Both the position numbers and the translations under genes were made by a program. From NCBI GenBank assembly GCA_049600855.1, contig JBMYQA010000010.1, positions 1 through 48,065 on the forward strand: a DNA stretch of 48,065 nt, read 5' to 3'. Shown piece by piece: positions 26,301 through 33,577 of this stretch. Position 1 is the stretch's first letter, and every line of letters begins with the position of its first letter. The stretch is from JBMYQA01 sp049600855 (lineage in GTDB: Bacteria; Bacteroidota; Bacteroidia; Cytophagales; Flammeovirgaceae). The notes below the pieces were generated by a model. The model did no database searches, was not told the DNA's origin, and saw only the letters and a list, made by a program, of their open reading frames with translations.

Positions 26301-28013
26301 TTTCTGGGTTCCAAATTGGCGAACCAACGTGCTATTTCCTTCTTGGATATAGAAATCATTTACATAAATATGATTGAATGCCTTTTTTACATAAGGATAT
26401 AAATCTTTAATGCGCGCTAAACTATCAGAAGAAGTACGTTCTGGTAAACTATCGGCCACATGCGTAAACATCGAGAAGGATGGTTGATATAAGAACACGC
26501 TGTTTGCTTCTAATTCACGGTTAATAAATGCCTTTTTAATGTCAAAATGATTCAATTCGAGTAGTGGAACATCCACATTAAAACTTTGGATATTGCCAGA
26601 GGTATCCACCTGCATCAACTGCTCAGCGGCATAAGGGCAATTGATTTGTAGATTACGGGCAAAAACTTTGTTTTGAGTGGTTGAGATACCGATTTCTTGC
26701 GAACGAAGCGTGTGCAAGCGATCAGGTAAGGGAAGCTCATACTCTTGAATGTTTAAATCGGCATCCTCAATAAAAAAGAAAGTTCCGCGCTCACGGTGGG
26801 TAATTGAATCGATTAGAAAGTGGGCTAATTCCCCCGATGCATTATCTACAAAAAATAGCTCATTTTGATTTTGGTTGTATTGCAAATAAGCACGATCTAA
26901 CAAGATTTTATCAATCTCAATGCTATTAAACAATTTGGAAAGCTTTTGATAGACGCGTTCTGCATTGGCTACCGGATCGCGCTTTTGTCCTTTACGGGTA
27001 TACAGTGTCGCCTCAGGCTTTTTGAGTTGGATTTGTTTGATGTGAATATCTTTATTGAAGTAGATGGAGCGGTAGTCTACACCAGTTCCACGCATGTAGG
27101 GAATGTAAATATCGGCCACATTGCGCTTGCCAAATTTTCCTTTGCCCAGTTGCGCCTCCTCATCAGAAGTTAAGCGCAAACCTTCAACGGTAAACGAAGC
27201 AGCATAAGTCGAGAATTCGATGTCCTCAAATTGCAAACTATAAGGTGAGTTGGGAAGTCGAATTAAATTGTAGCGCGCTTTCAAGTTAATGTCTTCAACC
27301 GAAAAAGGGCGTTGATCTTTTTGTTGTGATACGGAATCAATCAAAAAGTTAATGGCAGCTAGCGATACATTTTGGAATAAGTATTTTTCATGATCGTTAT
27401 CTTGTGGAATATCCAATACCACACTCGCTTTATCTACTGCAAGCTCTTTGATGGAGAGGTAATTTAGACGATCGGCGATTAAAAAATGTAAGTCGTTGAT
27501 TTTTAATCGCTTACTTCGATGTAGTGAGTCTTTTTTTTGCAGGTAGGCCGTAATGTTTGGGGCGGTCACTTTGAATTCATCAATATTCAAAATGTTATTT
27601 GCATACAGGTCAATTACGCTAGTGCCTGTGAGCTTGATATGGGGAATATCGACTTCAAAAACGCTGTTTTTTGTTTTCCAAAGTCGGGTTTTAGTATCGT
27701 AATAACGTTGGCGGTTAGGGATTAATTGAAAATCTGTAATCTCCAATTGTTGTCCAAGTAAGTCAAAGGAAATTTGATCGTATTCAATGCGATACAGGCG
27801 ATCACTTTTGATGAGTACAACCTCTTTCAGTACACGACCAATAATTTCATCAGAATAAAAGCGGAATATTAATTGAATGGTGCCCAATACCAATACCAGA
27901 AAGATCACGACTTTCCACACCCAGCCAATGCCACCTGGTCGTTTGGGAGTAGAAATCGGTTTTTCCTCTGGATCGTATTCCTCATGATGCTCCTGTAAAG
28001 GTAACTCCGCCAT
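23364..28013 (-). CDS. Giant AsmA/TamB-like envelope protein (1549 aa)
   Basis: After a short acidic cytosolic start comes one membrane helix (WVWKVVIFLVLVLGTIQLIF, about residues 31-50). About 1,400 residues follow of repeated beta-strand units of the form LxLDSIDITKAYYSGDVEID or ILLDRAYLQY, typical of the beta-taco bridge proteins AsmA, TamB and YhdP. The C-terminus has the AsmA-type closing region (FFDMPLNSKEGEYYLEGILD) followed by a long Lys/Glu-rich tail (last 90 residues). Such proteins probably carry phospholipids between the membranes. The length is at the upper end for the family. It is monocistronic. Confidence 0.8.
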   Translation of the reverse strand: MAELPLQEHHEEYDPEEKPISTPKRPGGIGWVWKVVIFLVLVLGTIQLIFRFYSDEIIGRVLKEVVLIKSDRLYRIEYDQISFDLLGQQLEITDFQLIPNRQRYYDTKTRLWKTKNSVFEVDIPHIKLTGTSVIDLYANNILNIDEFKVTAPNITAYLQKKDSLHRSKRLKINDLHFLIADRLNYLSIKELAVDKASVVLDIPQDNDHEKYLFQNVSLAAINFLIDSVSQQKDQRPFSVEDINLKARYNLIRLPNSPYSLQFEDIEFSTYAASFTVEGLRLTSDEEAQLGKGKFGKRNVADIYIPYMRGTGVDYRSIYFNKDIHIKQIQLKKPEATLYTRKGQKRDPVANAERVYQKLSKLFNSIEIDKILLDRAYLQYNQNQNELFFVDNASGELAHFLIDSITHRERGTFFFIEDADLNIQEYELPLPDRLHTLRSQEIGISTTQNKVFARNLQINCPYAAEQLMQVDTSGNIQSFNVDVPLLELNHFDIKKAFINRELEANSVFLYQPSFSMFTHVADSLPERTSSDSLARIKDLYPYVKKAFNHIYVNDFYIQEGNSTLVRQFGTQKGSIQIDTASVQLKNIRIDRYSRFRENTLLNTRDISIDLSGLNLIRPDSLYDLTIQNFKASQADSCILLQGVHMKPLIDSIDFAHADSLDLPPTFIDFQLRELKLDSIDITKAYYSGDVEIDQLLIHQPIVKLFKHPAYDYEEVSISPHEKLQAFISKNFQTLSLNRIILDSGSVSVVEDQQFTQERMRIDSVGLYLSDLLIDSSTLVMPQVLFIVDSFNVDGRGYHLFLPDSIHQLSADYLHVSSTDKEAFVKNIQLKADSSKLTPTCNRYFAQVPELKLKGFDPKLLYYDKILAADSLLMPAPIIHADLWKTAEKAKQNTFKLNWDELYQLVKPNLQSIEIAAALLDSGLVQVVQKGLGKGQTLAMEEFRVLVNDFQLDEQAKPTANRLFYADDVQVSSKNFYHFLPDSTYTIHFGEIGFAAKKGNLWGLQINVHPLHQPSSENYVNAYIPEVQLEGIKLFQLYKNQGIDVDVLSISSPWVKGTSFPKAKTQEFSLDDIYPIISKFTPSLRLREIHLAKGDFYLDAYTQLKPDKHHLGKVHLNVTNFLVDSTSSTKKKQFLADAVKFRLTDYELLLPDSLNKLSFKELRVNSISKAAYIDSLRLEPIFPKYQYAQKVGHETDHLTILISKGFLKNVDLRKLMAGTAFDAQKLIIRNFDVNAFRNKNAGLPEPLNRYPKLPRQLLLGTDFPIDLDTLELRDAKVTYEEHAANKDTLGYITLNDMNVTVQNITNSPQKIADGASIAISGNFKIMDEGKVNVFFDMPLNSKEGEYYLEGILDSMNLTCMNPMLLPVASLKITQGYARQARFKVRGNNKFATGIMWFKYKRLRISLLKKKHKSTIGTFFANTFVVIRNNPRRLIVRKGRIFFKRDSTRAVFNYWANTLLSGVKHSIGLRTKTEKPDKEAKKQMLRQVVERFKLEGLAERKAEKERKKKLREQLKKRRKEGNKNKTPDDDLEPDKNKASENPETVESARQSK

Positions 28014-28240
28014 TCAGTTTGGTTAAAATGAGCAATACTGAGCTATTGCCTCAACAAGCATGCCCAGTTTTAGTACGATAGCCCTTCAACGTTTCATACG
28101 GAATTTACCCATATAAGATTGTTCAGGCACCAAGAAATTGATTCATGCCAATTTTTGATTGTACTTTTTGAATGCGAAAATACAGATAAAGATGTGGAGA
28201 ACAAAAGGTTGGGGGAAAGGTACTGGCTTAACATTTCTGA

Positions 28241-28993
28241 TCACCCCTGAAAAGCCTGCAAAAACTCCCCTTTCTTTTTCGGTGCAACTTCCAACTCCAC
28301 GCTGTCATTTAAAGTCACAAAACCGCCTTTGCCTTTGGTGTAGCGGGTGACATAATCCAAATTAATCATGTGGGAGCGATGGATGCGGATGAATTGTTGG
28401 TCCGAAAGGATGCCTTCAAAATATTTGAGGGTACGGCAAATGAGTAAAGGCTTTTTGTTGAGCAAGTGGAACTTTGTGAAGTTGTTATCTGCTTCGCAAT
28501 AGAGGATGTCTTCTGGTTTTACAATTTCAAAGCCTTCTAAAGTGGGCAACATGAGTTTGGCAACGCGGTTGGGCTGGGCTTTGATGTTTTCCAGCAATAC
28601 CCGCGCATGTTCAATATAAGCCGAGCTTTCCCGCTCTTGCTTGATTTTTTCCACTGCTGTTATCAGTTCATCAATATCAATCGGCTTTAGCAAATAGTAA
28701 GCAGCACTTTGATTTAAGGCTTTGATGGCGTAATTGTCATAAGCAGTTACAAATACCGTCTCAAAGTCAATTTGTTCTACCTGATCCAGTAAATCAAAAC
28801 CATTGGCATAAGGCATCTCAATGTCTAAAAATACGATGGCTGGCTGATGAGTTTTGATGGCCTCAAGCCCTGTTTTCACATTTTCGCATTTGGCGAGTAG
28901 CGTTACGTCAGGACAATATTTTTGTAGGTAGTTAGCCAAAATTTCTCGACTATCCTTTTCGTCATCAACTAATATCGCTTTGAGTTTGCTCAT
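28241..28993 (-). CDS. LytTR-family response regulator
   Basis: The receiver domain (1-120) has acidic pair D10-D11, phospho-acceptor D57 in FLDIEMP, T83 and K103 in LLKPID. A LytTR DNA-binding domain follows (about 140-250) with EDILYCEADNNFTKFHLLN and FIRIHRSHMINLDYV. These regulators bind pairs of direct-repeat sites and are phosphorylated by LytS-type kinases. The kinase gene ends two bases upstream of its start, so this is a cognate pair. The target is likely nearby; see the palindrome at 31016. Confidence 0.93.
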   Translation of the reverse strand: MSKLKAILVDDEKDSREILANYLQKYCPDVTLLAKCENVKTGLEAIKTHQPAIVFLDIEMPYANGFDLLDQVEQIDFETVFVTAYDNYAIKALNQSAAYYLLKPIDIDELITAVEKIKQERESSAYIEHARVLLENIKAQPNRVAKLMLPTLEGFEIVKPEDILYCEADNNFTKFHLLNKKPLLICRTLKYFEGILSDQQFIRIHRSHMINLDYVTRYTKGKGGFVTLNDSVELEVAPKKKGEFLQAFQG

Positions 28994-28995
28994 GT

Positions 28996-30951
28996 TTAAA
29001 TGGCTTCTTGTAAACTAAGTTTGACTACCGTACCCGTTCCATCTGCTGCAAGATCGTTCACAGCTACTTCATAATGTTTGTGGTATACTTTATTGATGAT
29101 ATTGAGGCGTTCTTCAATATTTTTTAACCCCATGGATTGATGGCTTTTCTGGTTTTTGGTTTTTAAGGCTTTCGACTGTGTGCGACCAATGCCATTATCG
29201 GTAATAGTAATGAGCAGTTGGTCGTTGTGTTGCCCAATATCGACTTGTAAAAATCCCATTTCCTCCTTGTAACGTAAGCCATGCCAAATGGCATTTTCAA
29301 TATAGGGTTGAATGAGCATGGGGGGAATTTCAATGCTATCTAAGGCGATTTCATCATCAATGTTTAATTCATAATTGAATTTATCGCGGAAACGGTAATG
29401 CTCTAATTTCAGATAAAGGGCAATCATTTCTTTTTCTTGCGCCAAGCTGATAAAATCCTCTTGAGAGGTATCCAAGACCAAACGCATTAACTTGGAAAAC
29501 TCCGATAAGAATTTATTAGCAGCCCGTTCATCATTCATGGCAATGAATTGATTGACAGAGTTGAGGGCGTTGAAGATGAAATGTGGGTTCATCTGACTCC
29601 GAAGCGATTTGAGATGCAATAATTGACTAATGGTTTTACTTTTGGTCGCGTTTCTGTAAATGACAACAGAACCGACTACTGAAAAAAGTAATAAGAGCAA
29701 TAAACCAAAAATGAGAATCTGTTGAGATTTTAGCTTATTGACAGAAAGTTGATGCGAGGCTACTTCTAAATCGTATTTACTCTCCGCCAAAGCTAAGTCT
29801 TTCGCCAAGGTGAGAATTTCGGTTTGTTTCTTAAGCACACGTTCCTTTTCGGTTTGCTTGAGCAATTTTCCCTGCAACACACTATCCATCACCTCGCTGT
29901 ATTTACGGTAGTAGACCAAAGAGCGCTGACTATTATTCCGCTTCAACCAAGCCTCTGCTAAGGCTTTGTTTGCATTAGCCAATTCCTGATAGTTCCCTAA
30001 CGAATCTGCTAATGCAGCAGCATCTTCCAATTGGCGAATTGCTTGACTCGTTTGCCCTTGGTCAATGAGCGCCTTACCCAAGGCTTGTTTTTCTTGAACC
30101 ACTTTCAGTGAGTTTTTTCGATTCGCATTTAAGTCAATGGTTTTACTTCGGAGTTCAATTTCCTCGTCAGGACGTTTATTCTTTCGATAGGCTTCAATAA
30201 TTTTTTCTTTGGTCGATTCGTAAGAGTCAATATTTTTATTGTAATCAGTCGTATTTAATTCAGATTCGATGGCACGGCTTTGGTAATAGAGGTTTTTCGC
30301 TTCTTCCAGTTCTCCTTGATCTGCCAAAATGGATGCTCTAATGGCTTGTGCCTTACTCTGTAATGGGGGATCGGGATTCGCTAAAAGAATTTGTTCTGCG
30401 CGTTCAACCGAATTCAGTGCCGCGGAATCATTTTTGGCTAAATGGTAAATGTTAGCCATATCTAAAAGGGTTTCCGCAACCTGTTTAGGGTTGGTAAGCG
30501 TCTGCTTTTTAGCTTGTAAATTAGCGGTTGCACGTCCGTAATCTCCCATTTTTGTATTGGAATTGGCGAGGCCACTTAAAATGGTTTGTTGCTCTTGCGT
30601 ATTATACAACGCACTATCTTTTAAGGCGTGTTGGGCATTGAGGTAATTTGTTCTGGAGAGTTCCCATTCTTCAATTTGGTCGTTGATCTTGCCAAGTAAA
30701 ATGTAGCACTTGGCTTCATTAACTTTACTTTTTTGAGAAATGCTGAGCGCTAAGGCTTCTTCCACTTTATCCAGAGCCGCTTGGAGATTTTTGAACCGAA
30801 TTTCCTCCGCTTCTTCTAAAAGCTTTTGAACATTCTTATTCAACCTCCCTTGCTTGGGGAAACGATTTTTCTGCTTGTATTTCTTCTGCTGGCTATAAGC
30901 ATTGAAACTCAAGGTAAAAAGGAGTAGCGATATGGTCAAAAACTTGAACAT
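28996..30951 (-). CDS. TPR-containing LytS-type (HisKA_7/His_kinase) sensor histidine kinase
   Basis: The ATG at 30951 is preferred over 30969 since it starts a clean signal peptide (MFKFLTISLLLFTLSFNAYSQ). About six TPR units (roughly 50-340) lie in the periplasm, then a coiled coil, one membrane helix (ILIFGLLLLLLFSVVGSVVIY), and the kinase core NPHFIFNALNSVNQFI. The phospho-accepting His of that core is residue 457 from this start. HATPase motifs IENAIWHGL and ITDNGIGR follow. It should sense envelope peptides or proteins through the TPR domain and phosphorylate the adjacent LytTR regulator. Confidence 0.92.
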   Translation of the reverse strand: MFKFLTISLLLFTLSFNAYSQQKKYKQKNRFPKQGRLNKNVQKLLEEAEEIRFKNLQAALDKVEEALALSISQKSKVNEAKCYILLGKINDQIEEWELSRTNYLNAQHALKDSALYNTQEQQTILSGLANSNTKMGDYGRATANLQAKKQTLTNPKQVAETLLDMANIYHLAKNDSAALNSVERAEQILLANPDPPLQSKAQAIRASILADQGELEEAKNLYYQSRAIESELNTTDYNKNIDSYESTKEKIIEAYRKNKRPDEEIELRSKTIDLNANRKNSLKVVQEKQALGKALIDQGQTSQAIRQLEDAAALADSLGNYQELANANKALAEAWLKRNNSQRSLVYYRKYSEVMDSVLQGKLLKQTEKERVLKKQTEILTLAKDLALAESKYDLEVASHQLSVNKLKSQQILIFGLLLLLLFSVVGSVVIYRNATKSKTISQLLHLKSLRSQMNPHFIFNALNSVNQFIAMNDERAANKFLSEFSKLMRLVLDTSQEDFISLAQEKEMIALYLKLEHYRFRDKFNYELNIDDEIALDSIEIPPMLIQPYIENAIWHGLRYKEEMGFLQVDIGQHNDQLLITITDNGIGRTQSKALKTKNQKSHQSMGLKNIEERLNIINKVYHKHYEVAVNDLAADGTGTVVKLSLQEAI

Positions 30952-31000
30952 TGTTGCAATATACAACATTCCTAGTAATTGATTTTTTCATATTTTGATT

Positions 31001-31008
31001 CAAAAATA
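31001..31008 (-). promoter_or_regulatory. Putative -7 box of the two-component operon
   Basis: TATTTTTG on the minus strand fits TAnnTTTG and lies about 50 bases before the kinase start. The palindrome at 31016-31043 covers the place where its -33 box should be. Confidence 0.4.
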
Positions 31009-31015
31009 CATCCTC

Positions 31016-31043
31016 ACTTAGTGAAGCGACCTCTTCACTAAGT
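31016..31043. promoter_or_regulatory. Perfect 28-bp palindromic operator candidate
   Basis: ACTTAGTGAAG (31016-31026) and CTTCACTAAGT (31033-31043) are perfect 11-bp inverted repeats with a 6-base spacer. They lie in the 179-base region between the divergent two-component and VWA genes, over the upstream part of the minus-strand promoter. The symmetry fits a dimeric repressor or activator site. Confidence 0.55.
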
Positions 31044-31092
31044 CATATCGCCAGTTCCCTCATTCTAGCTATTTTCTTCACTTTTTTCCTCC

Positions 31093-31100
31093 TAAGTTTG
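31093..31100 (+). promoter_or_regulatory. Putative -7 box of the VWA gene promoter
   Basis: TAAGTTTG matches TAnnTTTG, 30 bases before the ATG at 31131. A TTTT about 17 bases upstream is the best -33 candidate. Confidence 0.45.
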
Positions 31101-31130
31101 ATTCATCATTCAAACAAAACAACTGTCAAA

Positions 31131-32279
31131 ATGAAGACTTTAAAAAAACTAGGAAGGCTTGCAAGCATCAAACTTTTAATAGCCATTTTTATAAGTACAC
31201 TCGCTATACCCGCACAAGCTCAACCAAACACAAAAAAACAAAAAATTATGATTGCGCTGTTGTTGGATACGTCCAATAGTATGGATGGACTAATTGATCA
31301 AGCAAAATCGCAATTGTGGACAATTGTGAATGAACTCGCTTCAGCAAAACAGCAAGATGGCAAGCGTCCTGACATTCAAATTGCCTTGTACGAGTATGGA
31401 AATGATCGTTTACAAGCAAAAGAAGGATACATCCGAATGGTGACCAATTTAACTACCGACCTTGATTTAATTTCGGAAAAACTCTTTGCCTTAACCACTA
31501 ATGGAGGTCAAGAATATTGTGGTCATGTCATCCAAACTTCTATTAATCAACTCGATTGGTCAAAGTCTGAAGCTGATTTAAAAATGATTTTTATTGCTGG
31601 AAATGAGCCGTTTACGCAAGGAAATGTGCCTTTTTCGGAAGCTTGTAACTTGGCAAAAAACAAGGACATTGTGGTTAATACTATTTTTTGTGGGAGCTAT
31701 AACGATGGAATTAGTGGTTCGTGGAAAAAAGGAGCAACACTTACAGGAGGTTCGTACATGAGCATTGAGCAAGATCGCAAAACGGTTTACATCGAAACAC
31801 CCTACGATAAGGAGATTGATAAGTTAAACGATGCCTTAAACAAGACGTACATCTATTATGGCACTCAGGGTTTGGCGCGCAAAGAGATGCAAACGCGGCA
31901 AGATGTGAATGCAGAACACTATGGACTAGCCAATAAAGTAAAACGTGCTGTATCGAAAAGCTCTCATGCGTATTATAATGCCCAATGGGATTTGGTAGAT
32001 GCTTATAAAGATGATGCTAAAGTGATAGAAAAAGTGAAGGATGAGAACCTACCGAAAGAGATGAAAGGCATGAGTGCTGAAGAGAAACAAGCCTACATAA
32101 AAAAGAAACAAGCCGAACGAACGGAAATTCAAAAGCAAATTCAAGCGCTCAATAAAAAGCGGTTGGCCTATATTTCCAGCAAGCAAACTAAAGATGATAA
32201 GGAAAATATGCTTGATCAAGCAATGTTAACAGCGATTAAAGCCGTTGCGAAAACGAAAAAGCTCGTTTTTGAAAAATAA
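31131..32279 (+). CDS. Exported von Willebrand factor type A domain protein
   Basis: The ATG at 31131 gives a signal peptide ending IPAQAQ; an in-frame ATG at 31098 only adds residues. The VWA domain starts at once with a MIDAS LLLDTSNSM; TTNGGQEYCGHVI follows, and IFIAGNEPFTQG stands where the third MIDAS loop (usually TDG) lies. The C-terminal 150 residues are helical and lysine-rich (EKQAYIKKKQAERTEIQKQI). It probably binds a partner in the periplasm in a metal-dependent way. It is followed by a DUF4349 gene after a strong hairpin. Confidence 0.87.
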   Translation: MKTLKKLGRLASIKLLIAIFISTLAIPAQAQPNTKKQKIMIALLLDTSNSMDGLIDQAKSQLWTIVNELASAKQQDGKRPDIQIALYEYGNDRLQAKEGYIRMVTNLTTDLDLISEKLFALTTNGGQEYCGHVIQTSINQLDWSKSEADLKMIFIAGNEPFTQGNVPFSEACNLAKNKDIVVNTIFCGSYNDGISGSWKKGATLTGGSYMSIEQDRKTVYIETPYDKEIDKLNDALNKTYIYYGTQGLARKEMQTRQDVNAEHYGLANKVKRAVSKSSHAYYNAQWDLVDAYKDDAKVIEKVKDENLPKEMKGMSAEEKQAYIKKKQAERTEIQKQIQALNKKRLAYISSKQTKDDKENMLDQAMLTAIKAVAKTKKLVFEK

Positions 32280-32289
32280 GTATAGCTAG

Positions 32290-32333
32290 CTTTGGGATAA
32301 TTTAACAAGCATTATCGTTAAATTATCCCAAAG
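32290..32333 (+). terminator. Perfect 17-bp stem between VWA and DUF4349 genes
   Basis: CTTTGGGATAATTTAAC (32290-32306) and GTTAAATTATCCCAAAG (32317-32333) are perfect inverted repeats with a 10-nt loop, followed by ATTTTAAACAAA. The stem fills most of the 68-base gap. It may end VWA transcription partly, or act as an RNA-processing or stabilising stem that sets the ratio of the two products. Confidence 0.6.
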
Positions 32334-32347
32334 ATTTTAAACAAAAA

Positions 32348-33205
32348 ATGATGAAACAGCACTTTAAAAAGAGATTGATCAAGCTCATTTTGGGATTAAG
32401 CGCACTCTTTTTGGCCTTATTTATTTTTCGATTGGCTTATGGTTATACCAAGACCATTGAAACCTACTCAAATGAAATACAATTTTTTGATTCGATCACG
32501 AGTGTGAAGCGGAATTATGCTTCGAAAAAGTATAATCATGTGAAGCAACCAAGTGTAGAAGTAGATCAAAAGTACGAGAAGATCGCTGAAATTAACACCA
32601 AGTCGGCCAAGTTTGAAGAAGAAGAGCAAACGGCAAGAGCAGAAATTCACAAGTACAATGCCTTGATTCAGTTTGAACAAAAAAGTGGAAACGTTGGGGC
32701 GCGTAAATTGAATTTAGTCATTGGAGTGCCACCAGAACATTTTGATGCGTTGTACAACCAATTAATTGAAATCGGAAACGTCCAAGCGAAGCAAATCACG
32801 AAAAAAGATAAAACGAATGAGTATAAAGAGCTGAATGCGAAGAAGCATTCCCTTGAAAAAATTCGAACCTCATTAATTGAGTTGAAATCAAAAGGAGGAA
32901 AGATTGAAGAGTTTATGGACTTGGAAAATCGCATTCTTGAAATTGAACAGCAGTTGCAAACACTTGGAGTAAGCCTTGGCGACTTTGATGATGAAAATGA
33001 GTTTTGCACCGTGCAGTTCTCCTTGAATGAAGGGAAAGAGTCCAAAATTAGTTTCATGCATCGGGTAAAAGTTGCCTTAGAGTGGACGGTTTCAATTTAC
33101 CTCAAACTCATGATTGCCTTTTTCTTCTTAATGATGGCAGCATACCTCTCGTTATTGGCTGTAGATAAATTAAAAATACTTGAGAAAATAGTTTCAAAGG
33201 AATAA
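32348..33205 (+). CDS. DUF4349 membrane protein
   Basis: An N-terminal membrane helix (LILGLSALFLALFIFRLAYG) is followed by a periplasmic domain with the DUF4349 core (ARKLNLVIGVPPEHFDALYN), a coiled coil (EYKELNAKKHSLEKIRTSLI and EIEQQLQTLG) and a second membrane helix near the C-terminus (LMIAFFFLMMAAYLSLLAV). DUF4349 proteins are anchored scaffolds of unknown function. It pairs with the preceding VWA gene, suggesting a membrane partner for the VWA protein. Confidence 0.85.
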   Translation: MMKQHFKKRLIKLILGLSALFLALFIFRLAYGYTKTIETYSNEIQFFDSITSVKRNYASKKYNHVKQPSVEVDQKYEKIAEINTKSAKFEEEEQTARAEIHKYNALIQFEQKSGNVGARKLNLVIGVPPEHFDALYNQLIEIGNVQAKQITKKDKTNEYKELNAKKHSLEKIRTSLIELKSKGGKIEEFMDLENRILEIEQQLQTLGVSLGDFDDENEFCTVQFSLNEGKESKISFMHRVKVALEWTVSIYLKLMIAFFFLMMAAYLSLLAVDKLKILEKIVSKE

Positions 33206-33542
33206 TAGGCAGTTTTTGTACAAAAAAAGCATACTAAAGAAAACGAACAAAAGCCACATAGCTCCGCTCCCTTTCAGCATACAGGTCTGGTAAACTTGTA
33301 GGATGGAAGGGTTTTTTATTGTTAAGCCAGTTTTTATCACAAATGGAAGGGAAAACGAAACTCAGCCATTTAGGGTGTATAAATACCTTGAGTAAAAAAG
33401 TTAGTAAAAGACCTTTGTTTAAGTTGTTGATTTCTAGCTGGTTATGGTTTTTATTCGTATTGTAAGGGCATAAAATCTAAAAGTTTATTTTGATTTTGGA
33501 AAGGAATTTGCTATTAAACTTCATTCTTTCAAATGCTTTTCC
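33206..33542. other. Gap before rpoC; no gene seen
   Basis: In 327 bases before the extended rpoC frame there is no ORF with protein-like composition and in particular no rpoB. A 14-bp palindrome TTTTTGTACAAAAA (33213-33226) follows the DUF4349 stop. The rest is AT-rich, with no further structure found. Confidence 0.5.
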
Positions 33543-33550
33543 TATCTTTG
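33543..33550 (+). promoter_or_regulatory. Putative -7 box of the rpoC promoter
   Basis: TATCTTTG is an exact TAnnTTTG match, 27 bases before the rpoC ATG; a TTC about 20 bases upstream could serve as a weak -33 box. It supports transcription of rpoC on its own. Confidence 0.55.
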
Positions 33551-33577
33551 CCAGTTCTAAATGCAAAGTTAGCACAA

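Noticed and set aside
33213..33226. TTTTTGTACAAAAA palindrome as terminator of the DUF4349 gene
   Set aside because: The stem is nearly all A-T and would be weak; it could be chance in AT-rich DNA.
33533..33577. Upstream ATG extending RpoC by 15 residues
   Set aside because: The extension is hydrophobic, covers the TATCTTTG promoter box and is not part of the conserved Bacteroidota RpoC start.
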